Source: Muribaculaceae bacterium (GTDB lineage: Bacteria > Bacteroidota > Bacteroidia > Bacteroidales > Muribaculaceae). From it: a DNA stretch of 39,458 nucleotides. Location: NCBI GenBank assembly GCA_029060625.1, contig JAIDTO010000319.1, positions 1 through 39,458 on the forward strand, written 5' to 3'. A program made the translations under genes and the position numbers. The notes under the pieces are model-generated. The model was not told the DNA's origin. It worked only from the letters and a program-made list of their open reading frames with translations, and made no database searches. Below are positions 9,406-18,775 of this stretch, piece after piece (the first letter of the stretch is position 1; every line of letters begins with the position of its first letter).

Positions 9406-9451
9406 AAAAAAAGGCACTCAGACGTGTCACCAGTTTGCCGGTCTGAGTGCC
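9406..9451 (-). terminator. Rho-independent-type terminator on the minus strand
   Basis: 11-bp perfect stem GGCACTCAGAC / GTCTGAGTGCC preceded on + by A7 (U7 in the minus-strand transcript). Confidence 0.6.
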
Positions 9452-9457
9452 TGGAAG

Positions 9458-9485
9458 ACGTTTTACGTTGGACGTTGGACGTTTT
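9458..9485. repeat. Heptamer array acgtttt-acgttgg-acgttgg-acgtttt
   Basis: Four 7-mers in register. Confidence 0.6.
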
Positions 9486-9590
9486 CCGAGGGGGTCCCGG
9501 ACGCGATGCCGGGGGTGTATAGAGCCATGGATACGGTCATGCCATGGCTGTCAGGGTCGATACACCGTTCCAACGAAGCAGCGCAGCTGC

Positions 9591-9660
9591 GAGTATTGAG
9601 TATTGAACAATAAACATTAATGGACAAACAATGAGTATTGAACAATAAACAATGAGTGCA
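9591..9660. repeat. Ten-unit degenerate heptamer array (gagtatt, gaacaat, aaacaat...)
   Basis: gagtatt gagtatt gaacaat aaacatt aatggac aaacaat gagtatt gaacaat aaacaat gagtgca. Confidence 0.7.
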
Positions 9661-10374
9661 GAGTCGCAGGCTGGACTTGCTTTTGCTTGGGCGAAGCCAA
9701 AGCCTGCTTTCCATGTTCGTGGGGGTGGTGAATGGAGTGGGCGCGTTTGGGCCTCGGTCCTGCCGAATCACCACTTCCCATATATCGTTGAATGGCGCTT
9801 ATACCCCATGCGCCGACGGGTTGTTGCAGACTTGTAAACCTTATTCTGACTCAGGGAAAGCCACCGGTCACGCCTTGGTGAGCGGCGTGGGGCAATCCCA
9901 GGACAGCACATGCCGGGCTCGTTTGGGCCTCTGTTCACACATGAGGAACTTCCGCCCAGCGGTAGATGACCTTTCACCTGCGACAGACACGTCTGTCTAT
10001 TCCTTTGCATTGGGCAATCTTGTCTGTGGGGATGAAGCGGACGGGGTTCTTTCAACGATAAATTATTAACGATAAACGATCATTGTGGGGTGGCTACTTA
10101 GGAGGGTTCCCTTAGTCCAACGATTAACTATTAACGATAAACTATCAACTAATAGCCATTAACCAATGAATAAGGGCTCTTATTCGCCTGGAATCGCGTA
10201 TACTTGCTTGCCATAGACATGATTGCCGCGAGCGTCGGCAACCGGCTGGATTTCGTTTCCGAGTGCAAAGATAATGCATGATTTGGGGAGGAGAGCCTTA
10301 TCGCCGTAAAAAGGGAACCAACCTTAGGTAAATCAAACAAGAGGGAGAACTTGTATTCCGGTATCACATTTCCA

Positions 10375-10500
10375 GACACCTTTGGGGACACTCTTTCGGT
10401 CACATTCCGTGACACTTTTGGGGACACTCTTTCGGTCACATTCCGTGACACTTTTGGGGACACTCTTTCGGTCACATTCCGTGACACTTTTGGGGACACA
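10375..10500 (-). repeat. 36-bp tandem repeat, 3.5 copies (three 12-bp submodules; VSPK-VSRN-VTER on the minus strand)
   Basis: Units at 10375-10410, 10411-10446, 10447-10482, half unit 10483-10500; forms the N-terminus of ORF 10149..10499 (-). Confidence 0.9.
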
Positions 10501-10597
10501 ATAATATATAAAGAATAATATAAATATTCTTCTTTCCCACCCGTAACCTGCGAGAAAAAATTATTATTACTAAATTGACCTAACCCACTGGCGATTA

Positions 10598-10628
10598 TTG
10601 CACTACTGGATAATTTTTATTAACTTTG
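10598..10628 (+). promoter_or_regulatory. Putative Bacteroidetes-type promoter for the PHP-ATPase gene
   Basis: TTG (10598-10600), 20-nt spacer, TAACTTTG (10621-10628); 49 nt before the ATG. Confidence 0.55.
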
Positions 10629-10677
10629 CATACCGAATGGCAAAAATGATTTTAACTCTATAAATTATTAATATAAC

Positions 10678-13293
10678 ATGACCAGTGATTTTTTTAGCAA
10701 TGGAATGAAATGGCTTCGCATAGACTTCCATCTACATACAAAAGCGGATAAAGAATTTCATTATTCTGAGGAAGAATCAAAATTCAACGGTCTTTATATT
10801 GATCAGCTTGCTGCTGAAGGCATATCCATTGGTGTTATAACCAACCATAATAAGTTTGATAGGGAGGAGTATAGATCGTTAAGAAAAGCTGCATGGAAAA
10901 GAAACATTTGGTTACTGCCTGGTGTTGAATTGTCCGTGAATGATGGCAAGAATGGAGTGCATTGCTTAATCGTATTTGACAAGGATAGTTGGTTAGGAAC
11001 GGATGACGATTTTATAAACCAATTTCTTATATCAGTTTTTGAGGGTGTGCCTAATAGGGAAAATGAGAACACTTCTTGCAATGATAATTTAGAGAAGGTT
11101 CTTGGTAAATTAGATGATCACAGAAAGCATGGTAGAGATTCTTTTGTGATTCTAGCTCATGTAAATCAATCAAAAGGCTTTTTTAATGAATTAGATGGAG
11201 GTAGAATAAAAATAATAGCAAATAAAGATCTGTTTAGGCAAAGCGTATTAGGTTTTCAAAAACTAATAGATCGAGATACTGAGCGAAATTTTAAGACTTG
11301 GTTAAATGGGTGGATGCCTGCAAAAGTACATGGATCTGATTGTAAATCAATTGATACAGTCGGCAAAGCTCATGTTACAGGAGATTCAGAGTTAAAAACC
11401 TATATAAAGATAGGAGATTACAATTTTGAGGCACTAAAATACGCATTGTTAGATAAGGAATATAGAGTAACCGATTGTCCCCCAACTATTACTAAATCTT
11501 ATCTAAAATCTGTATCTTTCAGCGGTGGTAAACTTAATGGTAAAACTATTATGCTATCTCCTGATTTGAATAGTTTTATTGGCATTCGTGGTAGTGGAAA
11601 ATCTTCAATAATTGAACTTATACGTTATGCTCTTGGAATAGACCTCAATCAAGCCGCAGCCGATAAGGATTACAAAGATGGTCTAATTAAGTATATATTA
11701 GGAAGTGGAGGAAAAGTTATATTAGAATTCCACGGAATAGACAATAAAGACTATAGAATAGAAAAAATTGCAGGGCAAGCTTCATCCTTATATTCTGTTG
11801 AGGGGAAGTTAATGGATTGCTCTTTAAATGTTGTTTTAGATAATCCAATGTATTTTGGACAAAAAGATTTATCCAACAAGAAAGATACATTTGAAATGGA
11901 ACTTATTGAACGTATGATAGGTTCTCATTTTGAGCAACAAAGACAAGTTATTAAAGATAAGGAACAACAAGTAAAAATATGTCTTGATGAACTGCGTAAG
12001 GTTAAATCTGCATCCGACCAGATATCTGAACTTGAAAAAGTTATAAAGGATGCCAAACAAAAACTTAAAATATTCAAAGATAATGGTGTCGAAGAAAAAT
12101 TGCGGCTCCAAACACAATATGAGAATGATATCAATAGATTAGCGCAAAGGATAAAAAAGATAGAGGCTCTTCAAATATTCTTAACTGATAAATTAAGTGA
12201 TACAGATATATGGAGTTCATTGGAAGGTTGTGATGCTAACAACGAAATATTTTCCTCAGTAAATGCGATTCTCAATAATGGACGAGGGATTGTTGAATCC
12301 ATTAGTAAAGAGATACTTCAATTGAACGAAACTGTTAAAAAGTTAAAGGAACAACAAGCGCTTTTAAAAGATAAGGCGGATTCCATGAAAGAGGATTTTG
12401 CCAAAATTAAACGTGAATTGAATTCTGACACTGTGAATCCTGATGATTTTCTTAAATTTAACAGAATCTTGACGGATTCAACACAAAAGATGGAAGAGCT
12501 AAAAATAGTAGAACAAAAAAGAAACGAACTTAAAATAAGGCTATTAACTTTATTAGATAACCTAAATGATGCGTGGCGTAATGAATTTATAGCTTTAGAA
12601 GACGACGTAGATCGAATTAGTAATGCTAGTACAAATCTCACTATTCAAGTAGAGTTTAAGGGTAGAAGAAACGACTTCTTAACTCATTTCAAAAACTTTG
12701 TACGTGGTACAGGTATGAGAGACACTTCGTGCCAACGTATAGTTGAGCAGTTTAAAGACTATATAGAAATATATAAAGACTGGGATAAATTCAAAGGAAT
12801 GTTGAGTGAGTCAATCAGTAGTGAAATTATACAAAGATTTGATGACAACATTGAAGATCTACTTACGTTTAAAGTTGGGAATAAGGTTGTGATTAAGTAC
12901 AAGGGTAAAGATCTTTCTCGACATTCATTGGGTCAGCGCGCATCAGCACTCATATTATTTCTACTTGCACAACAAGAAACGCACATACTAATTATAGACC
13001 AACCTGAAGATGATTTAGATAATCAGACAATCTATGATGAAGTAATTAGAGAAATTATCAATTTGAAAGCAAATATGCAATTCATATTTGCAACGCATAA
13101 CGCTAATATTCCTGTTTTAGGAGAAAGCGAAAAAGTTATAGCATGTAATTTTGAAGATGCTTCAAAAATAGACATAGTTGAAGGTTCAATTGACACCCCT
13201 TCTGTTCAAAAATCGATAGTCTCTATTATGGAGGGTGGAGAGGAAGCATTCAATAGGAGAAAGGATATTTATAACATCTGGAAGATAAAATAA
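10678..13293 (+). CDS. PHP-domain + SMC/RecF-like ATPase (Ppl/TrlF-like putative defence protein)
   Basis: N-terminal PHP motifs DFHLHT, VITNHN, PGVELSV, LAHVNQSKG; Walker A GIRGSGKSS; central coiled coil; C-terminal ILIIDQPEDDLDNQ and FATHNANIPVL. Confidence 0.88.
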   Translation: MTSDFFSNGMKWLRIDFHLHTKADKEFHYSEEESKFNGLYIDQLAAEGISIGVITNHNKFDREEYRSLRKAAWKRNIWLLPGVELSVNDGKNGVHCLIVFDKDSWLGTDDDFINQFLISVFEGVPNRENENTSCNDNLEKVLGKLDDHRKHGRDSFVILAHVNQSKGFFNELDGGRIKIIANKDLFRQSVLGFQKLIDRDTERNFKTWLNGWMPAKVHGSDCKSIDTVGKAHVTGDSELKTYIKIGDYNFEALKYALLDKEYRVTDCPPTITKSYLKSVSFSGGKLNGKTIMLSPDLNSFIGIRGSGKSSIIELIRYALGIDLNQAAADKDYKDGLIKYILGSGGKVILEFHGIDNKDYRIEKIAGQASSLYSVEGKLMDCSLNVVLDNPMYFGQKDLSNKKDTFEMELIERMIGSHFEQQRQVIKDKEQQVKICLDELRKVKSASDQISELEKVIKDAKQKLKIFKDNGVEEKLRLQTQYENDINRLAQRIKKIEALQIFLTDKLSDTDIWSSLEGCDANNEIFSSVNAILNNGRGIVESISKEILQLNETVKKLKEQQALLKDKADSMKEDFAKIKRELNSDTVNPDDFLKFNRILTDSTQKMEELKIVEQKRNELKIRLLTLLDNLNDAWRNEFIALEDDVDRISNASTNLTIQVEFKGRRNDFLTHFKNFVRGTGMRDTSCQRIVEQFKDYIEIYKDWDKFKGMLSESISSEIIQRFDDNIEDLLTFKVGNKVVIKYKGKDLSRHSLGQRASALILFLLAQQETHILIIDQPEDDLDNQTIYDEVIREIINLKANMQFIFATHNANIPVLGESEKVIACNFEDASKIDIVEGSIDTPSVQKSIVSIMEGGEEAFNRRKDIYNIWKIK

Positions 13294-13363
13294 GTATCAA
13301 AAGATAAATTACATAAATTTTTCAAACCGCAAATGCACTCTGCCTTGCGATGTATTAATAAAT

Positions 13364-13404
13364 GGGCTATTACATTAGCATATTGAAGGCTAGTATAATA
13401 GCCC
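13364..13404. terminator. Putative terminator hairpin between convergent genes
   Basis: 9-bp perfect stem GGGCTATTA / TAATAGCCC between the PHP-ATPase stop and the C5-MTase stop. Confidence 0.45.
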
Positions 13405-13413
13405 TGATATATT

Positions 13414-14331
13414 TTATTGATAGCCATTGCCATTGGCAGCGGCTATATATTCAAGAATCTTCAATCCAATGTACTCTGCCATTTTGACCGGAACAGCATT
13501 GCCTATGGCTTGTTCTATTACGCCATTATTTCCAACAAATTTAAACGATTCAGGGAAAGTCTGCATGTAACTTCTTTCCTTAGTTGTTAAAGGGCGTACC
13601 TTGGATAAATCAGATGTTTTATCAGCAGGATGAATCACATAATTACATGGTATAGGGCGATTAACACTGCGTATTGTACTACACGGCTCATCAATTGAGA
13701 ATATTCCTCGGCGTTTATAGTTTCTTGGATGCTGATATATATATTCTGTATCAATAGTGCCTTTTAAATACTTACGTATGGTCATACGTTCCTTACTCAA
13801 TCCATCAAGCAAAAGTTGGAGCATAAAATCATCTTTTGCCCCTAAACAACCTATTATGAAATATCGTTTACGCATTTGAGGGACATTCATATAAGATGCA
13901 TCCCAAACTCGTTTTGTCATACCATACCCGGCCTTTTTAAATATATCAAGGGCCTCGCTAAAGATTGGTGATCTCTCTATAGTATATACGTTTTCCATTA
14001 CAAACCATTGAGGACGAACCTTTGCAATGATAAGACTAAAGATGCGAGTTAGATTAGCCCGAGAACCAATTAAGTTTAATTTACCTGCAATAGAGAAGTC
14101 CTGACAGGGCGGACCGCCTATAATGATATCGGGAGCTAAATCAATTAGCTCATCTGTTATATCGTCAACTGCCAAATCTCGTTTATTGATTTGGTGAGTA
14201 AAATTTTGTCTATATATATCTATGGCTGGTTGCCAATTATCATAAGCCGAAATAATTTCGAAGCCCGCATTCTCAAAGCCAAGGCTCATACCTCCGCATC
14301 CGGCAAAGAGATCAACAAGTCTCATGCTCAT
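13414..14331 (-). CDS. DNA (cytosine-5-)-methyltransferase, copy 1
   Basis: Motif I DLFAGCGGMSLGF, IV GGPPCQD, VI MENV, VIII PQMRKRY, X GNAVPV. Confidence 0.93.
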   Translation of the reverse strand: MSMRLVDLFAGCGGMSLGFENAGFEIISAYDNWQPAIDIYRQNFTHQINKRDLAVDDITDELIDLAPDIIIGGPPCQDFSIAGKLNLIGSRANLTRIFSLIIAKVRPQWFVMENVYTIERSPIFSEALDIFKKAGYGMTKRVWDASYMNVPQMRKRYFIIGCLGAKDDFMLQLLLDGLSKERMTIRKYLKGTIDTEYIYQHPRNYKRRGIFSIDEPCSTIRSVNRPIPCNYVIHPADKTSDLSKVRPLTTKERSYMQTFPESFKFVGNNGVIEQAIGNAVPVKMAEYIGLKILEYIAAANGNGYQ

Positions 14332-15229
14332 TAATATATTCTTTTATGCAGTTGGCTATATACTCTCCTAATTTTACAGGTACAGCATTCCCTATCATTT
14401 GATTGATATTAGTTTTGGATCCCTCCCAAATAAAATTCTTGGGAAATGTTTGGATCCAACTTCGCTCTTGAGGTGTTAACGAACGAATATTCGAAGTAAG
14501 AGGTACTGGATCTGCAGGATGTCCCTTGTAGCCTTTAGGGACTGGCCGATCAACACCTCGAATGGTCATCGAGGGTTCATCAATGGAGTAAATCCCTCTG
14601 CGTTTATATGAAGTGGGAACTCGGAAATAATATTCAAAGTCAAGCGAATCTCCAAAATATTCACGCAAAGTCATACTATTCTCCTCCTGATTGCGAGTAA
14701 AAATAGCCTTAGCTTCATTATCTTTGCCGCCAAGAACGCCAAATGTGATATGGCGTTTGCGAATTTGAGGGACTCCACATTTACTAGCATCAAGTGTAAG
14801 TTGAGTAAGACCATAACCTGAATTCTTAAATATCTTATTAACAACTTTCAACGTCTCACTTTTTTCAATTACAGCCACATTTTCCATAAGAAAATATTTG
14901 GGGCGAATATGCTCTACAATTCGTGCATAAGATATGGAAAGAGCTGCTCTACCTCTTGCTTCATCACGATGGCCTGCAGTTGAATAGTCTTGACAAGGAG
15001 GCCCGCCAATAATAATATCTGGATTCAAAGACTCTAAATAACTTAGGTCTGATAGGTCACTAAGATCCCTTTTACATACAGGATGACTAAAATTCTTTTG
15101 ATATATGTTTAACGCCGCATCCCAATAGTCGAATGCAGCCATAATCTTAAAGCCTGCATATTGAAAACCCAAAGAGAGTCCTCCACAACCACAAAATAGG
15201 TCTATAACCTTGTATGACTTTATATTCAT
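14312..15229 (-). CDS. DNA (cytosine-5-)-methyltransferase, copy 2 (paralogue of copy 1)
   Basis: Motif I DLFCGCGGLSLGF, IV GGPPCQD, VI MENV, VIII PQIRKRH, X GNAVPV; 20-nt overlap with copy 1. Confidence 0.93.
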   Translation of the reverse strand: MNIKSYKVIDLFCGCGGLSLGFQYAGFKIMAAFDYWDAALNIYQKNFSHPVCKRDLSDLSDLSYLESLNPDIIIGGPPCQDYSTAGHRDEARGRAALSISYARIVEHIRPKYFLMENVAVIEKSETLKVVNKIFKNSGYGLTQLTLDASKCGVPQIRKRHITFGVLGGKDNEAKAIFTRNQEENSMTLREYFGDSLDFEYYFRVPTSYKRRGIYSIDEPSMTIRGVDRPVPKGYKGHPADPVPLTSNIRSLTPQERSWIQTFPKNFIWEGSKTNINQMIGNAVPVKLGEYIANCIKEYINEHETC

Positions 15230-15234
15230 TTATA

Positions 15235-18012
15235 TTAAGTGTTAAGCAATTTATTATACATTCGTAAAAGGCAAGCTATCATTTCGTCCTCTGTCATGTT
15301 TTCGCTGAATCCATATACTGCTCTTACAGCAGCATCATTCTTTAGGTGCGCAGCCCGAAGGTCATCTGGCATTGTTGCGGTATCATAAAGATCTGCTAAA
15401 GAACAATCAGGATAATTCTTGCGAGCTATTATAATACCGTATGCTGTTTTCTCTATAGTCTGTCTCTGTTTATCCGTCGGCGTTGGCCAAGGGAAATTAT
15501 TAAAGACAATATCAGTGCTATAACGAGGGCGAAAATCTTTGTAACCACATATACCTTTTGTCCATACCATGTGGACGATACTTTGCAATACTCCAAAATG
15601 ATAGTAAGTTGCATTAGGCATCAATTTTACGAGGTTACTAAACAATTTATGTTTTGAAGACTCAACGTTAACATATTCCATAGGAATGTATTTTCTCTCC
15701 TCTGAAGATACCTCTGGAATAACAATAAAATTGCTTTCTGGTAAATTTGTCACATGGAATTTTGTTGGAAAATTTGCTAATTTGCGCGTTCCAGCATCAG
15801 TGCTTTTAGCTCTAAACTCGCAAACTTTTTTAATGAGTTCTCGACACATTGGCATCTTTTTAAGTTCTGCAGGACTACATTTAGCAAGCCAAAGGAAATG
15901 GCGTTTTTTGCCTTTTATTAGTTCCTCAGCACCATACCATTCCATAAAATATTTTTCAGATTCGGGTTCATGTAGTACAAACTCATCCTTTTGATCTGGC
16001 TTGAACAAAAAATATGAGTTATCTATAGGCTTATTACCTATCCCTGTTTCCGGAACATCACATAGTGGATGATTGCGTGAGAATACTAATACTGTCTCCT
16101 CATCCCGTAGATAAGGACTTATATTATTAGCCAATTGTGGATGTTCTGCCTCAGAATAAATGATTTTTTTATTGGATGATTTACAAGAGAAGCCTATTAT
16201 GGTACAATGAACCTGAGCTTTTTTTTTCGATTCACTATTCCACACAAACGGGAGATAAGCATAGTTAATGTTAATTTTATACTTATTAATTAGCGCATCC
16301 CATAATAATGAGACCTGCTCTCCACGAGTTATGTTAATCGTTGTCACAAAAGAAACACCGATAGATGTATTTTGTATATAGCGGGCAGCTTTATAGAACC
16401 ATCCACTTACAAAATCCATATTGCCGGGTCTTATACTATCATCTCCTATGACTTTCAGCAAGTCTCTTTTTTGGTTGTCTTCACGGCTCTTCTTCCCTTT
16501 AAAGGGAGGGTTACCTATGATGAACGAGAGGATATTTTTATCAATTAGTTCATTCCAATTCTTCGTCAACGCATTGCCACATTCTATATGTGAATAACTC
16601 TTTAACGGCAAGAATTCCAAATCTCGTGAAACTATATGTTCCGTTTCGGCCATCATCTGTGCTTCAGCAATCCATAGAGCAGCTTTAGCCACGGTAACTG
16701 CAAAATCATTAATCTCAATACCGTAGAAATTCTCAATAGATACCTTTATTGGACTGAACTCGTTTGATAAATAACGTATTCCCGCTTCAGTTAACAATTC
16801 AATTACTTGATTTTCCAGCCTTCGTAAAGACAGATAAGTTTCAGTAAGGAAATTCCCAGAGCCGCAAGCTGGATCCAGAAATGTAAGTGATGCAATCTTA
16901 TCTTGGAAATCAAGCAACTTTTGTCTACGTCTTTTTTCCACTCTTTCTTTTAATATTGTGTTGAACTCATCATTCAATTCGTTCAAGAAAAGTGGGTCTA
17001 TAACACGATGAATATTATCTACGGATGTATAGTGCATGCAACCAATCTCACGTGTATCAGGGTTCATTGTATCCTCAAACAAGGCACCAAAAATTGTAGG
17101 AGATATACCACTCCAATCGAAACCAGCGCTACATTCATTAAGTAGGAGATTGGCAATTTCAGAATTAAATTTTGGAATCTCAATATCCATTGCTGCAAAT
17201 AGTCCACCATTAACATACGGAAAAATATTTAATTCTTCCTCATATTTATCGCGTTTGTCTAGCGGCGTATTAAGCACCTCGAATAGTGCCAATAATGCCT
17301 TCCGCATCTGAGAAGGTTTAAAGGAATTCATGTAATTATAGAATGCCCCATGATTGTCTCCAAATAAGCCACTGTCTTCTGCAAATAAACAGAATACTAA
17401 TCGCACACAAAGAATGTTTAGGGAGCGTAAGGTCTCTGGTGCATTTGGATTAATATACCTTTTATGAAATTCATCATAAAGCTTTCCTATTAGAGCCCCA
17501 GCCTTAATTGAAATCTCCTTTTCTCGGCGGAGGGTAATCTCAGAGTCGTCCACTAAAAAACGAAGAAGGTAGTATTCTTGTGCTAAATTCTCTAACTTTA
17601 TCTCAAAGGGTTCAGCATAGGGCCTTTCCATGTCATAGATAAGAAAAGACTTGAAATTACAAGTCACAATCCATCGTGGACGTTCTGAATACTTCATTCC
17701 TGTGGAGTAACGTAAAGCCTGTTCATAAGGAGTTAGTTCCTCTTTATCACTTTGCCTTTTCGCTTTGCGTAAATCTTCAGTTGAGGATTTTTGTTCTATG
17801 AGGACTCTAGTGGAATGAATATAAGCATCAACAAATTTCGCATTCTTTAGACGCACTGGCAACTCAAACGTCACAAAGTTTGCTGGCGTTTCTATTCCAA
17901 ATATATCGTGTAGTAGCTGATACCAAAATGATTGGCTTTCACTTCGTTCATGTCCGCGGCCAGTCCATGTCTTAACGAATCTTCTTGCGGCTTCTTTGTA
18001 TATATTAATCAT
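15235..18012 (-). CDS. MmeI-like (type IIL/IIG) restriction-modification fusion protein
   Basis: 925 aa; N-terminal PD-(D/E)XK-like VDAYIHSTRVLIEQKSS; SAM motif LDPACGSGNFL; catalytic IIGNPPFKG. Confidence 0.87.
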   Translation of the reverse strand: MINIYKEAARRFVKTWTGRGHERSESQSFWYQLLHDIFGIETPANFVTFELPVRLKNAKFVDAYIHSTRVLIEQKSSTEDLRKAKRQSDKEELTPYEQALRYSTGMKYSERPRWIVTCNFKSFLIYDMERPYAEPFEIKLENLAQEYYLLRFLVDDSEITLRREKEISIKAGALIGKLYDEFHKRYINPNAPETLRSLNILCVRLVFCLFAEDSGLFGDNHGAFYNYMNSFKPSQMRKALLALFEVLNTPLDKRDKYEEELNIFPYVNGGLFAAMDIEIPKFNSEIANLLLNECSAGFDWSGISPTIFGALFEDTMNPDTREIGCMHYTSVDNIHRVIDPLFLNELNDEFNTILKERVEKRRRQKLLDFQDKIASLTFLDPACGSGNFLTETYLSLRRLENQVIELLTEAGIRYLSNEFSPIKVSIENFYGIEINDFAVTVAKAALWIAEAQMMAETEHIVSRDLEFLPLKSYSHIECGNALTKNWNELIDKNILSFIIGNPPFKGKKSREDNQKRDLLKVIGDDSIRPGNMDFVSGWFYKAARYIQNTSIGVSFVTTINITRGEQVSLLWDALINKYKININYAYLPFVWNSESKKKAQVHCTIIGFSCKSSNKKIIYSEAEHPQLANNISPYLRDEETVLVFSRNHPLCDVPETGIGNKPIDNSYFLFKPDQKDEFVLHEPESEKYFMEWYGAEELIKGKKRHFLWLAKCSPAELKKMPMCRELIKKVCEFRAKSTDAGTRKLANFPTKFHVTNLPESNFIVIPEVSSEERKYIPMEYVNVESSKHKLFSNLVKLMPNATYYHFGVLQSIVHMVWTKGICGYKDFRPRYSTDIVFNNFPWPTPTDKQRQTIEKTAYGIIIARKNYPDCSLADLYDTATMPDDLRAAHLKNDAAVRAVYGFSENMTEDEMIACLLRMYNKLLNT

Positions 18013-18066
18013 TATTCCAACGTCTACTTAATTCATATCATACAAAATATAGTAAATGAGTGAGTT

Positions 18067-18303
18067 TCAGCCAAGGTAATCAATTGACGTTTTTTGTTCC
18101 TTGATATCTCTTTTCAAATCCGTATAATTACACTTTAAAACTTCTGCTATTTTAAAAATCATTTCAAGTGATGGCTGGGAGGTATTAGTAACCCACTTTG
18201 AAACCGTAGCAGGATCCTTGTCAACTTGTTTAGCCAACCATTTGTTCGTACAGTTGCGTTCTGCCAGCATTACTTTGATTCGATTTAAGTTCTTAGTAGC
18301 CAT
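18067..18303 (-). CDS. XRE-family HTH regulator, possible controller of the RM operon
   Basis: MATKNLNRIKVMLAERNCTNKWLAKQVDKDPATVSKWVTNTSQPSLEMIFKIAEVLKCNYTDL; first gene of the leftward operon; the track start 18330 lies inside the promoter called below. Confidence 0.85.
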   Translation of the reverse strand: MATKNLNRIKVMLAERNCTNKWLAKQVDKDPATVSKWVTNTSQPSLEMIFKIAEVLKCNYTDLKRDIKEQKTSIDYLG

Positions 18304-18327
18304 GTTAAATACACTCTTAAGGGGATA

Positions 18328-18358
18328 CAAAGATATGAAATGAAATCTAAAGAAACAA
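18328..18358 (-). promoter_or_regulatory. Putative promoter of the XRE-RM operon
   Basis: Minus strand TTG (18358-18356), 20-nt spacer, TATCTTTG (18335-18328), about 25 nt before the ATG at 18303. Confidence 0.6.
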
Positions 18359-18461
18359 GAATTAATCGTAAATATAACGAGATAAACTTCAATTATATTG
18401 CGAAATTTTCATTCTATATGATATAAAGAGGGCAAATATAGGGTATTTTTATGTGTTCTAC

Positions 18462-18640
18462 ATCGGCGAGTTCCGAGCTGATTTGCTCCGGCTGTCAAGA
18501 CGGCAAGTTACTTTTCCATCGGCAAAACGCAATTTTATCCGGGGAAAAGTATTCGCATTGTCAGATGGTCGCTTCGTATGATGTTCCGATTATCATATAT
18601 ATTGATACCCCGGTTAACCAAGGTCGGATTATGGATATTA
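18462..18640 (+). repeat. Partial, internally deleted copy of the candidate oriT / small-ORF region
   Basis: 18462-18551 matches 7743-7832 (88/90); then joins directly to 18552-18622, matching 8333-8403 (62/71). Confidence 0.9.
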
Positions 18641-18775
18641 TAAAGCCTCAATTAAATATCCTGTACGTGACTTACAATTGTTATTAAAATAGAGATGTTA
18701 GCTGGGACGCTGTTGAAGTAGCTTATGCATAGATAACGGTTTCAGGATTAAGAAATATGTATAATTGAAAATGAT

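Noticed and set aside
9463-10069. ORFs 9463..9774 (-), 9656..10069 (+), 9768..10055 (-) as genes
   Set aside because: Mutually overlapping, run through palindromes and repeat arrays (one ends in STINY* supplied by a repeat), no motifs; treated as non-coding structured sequence.
10375-10500. CRISPR with 36-bp repeats
   Set aside because: The 36-bp units are directly contiguous with no spacers.
18451-18687. 78-aa ORF over the second oriT-like copy, and the matching frame in 7648..7935, as a conserved protein (SSELICPGCQDGKLLFHRQNA..)
   Set aside because: Identity is at DNA level (88/90) and ends abruptly with the repeat; the two frames continue into unrelated sequence, so DNA function (oriT/regulatory) is more likely than a protein.
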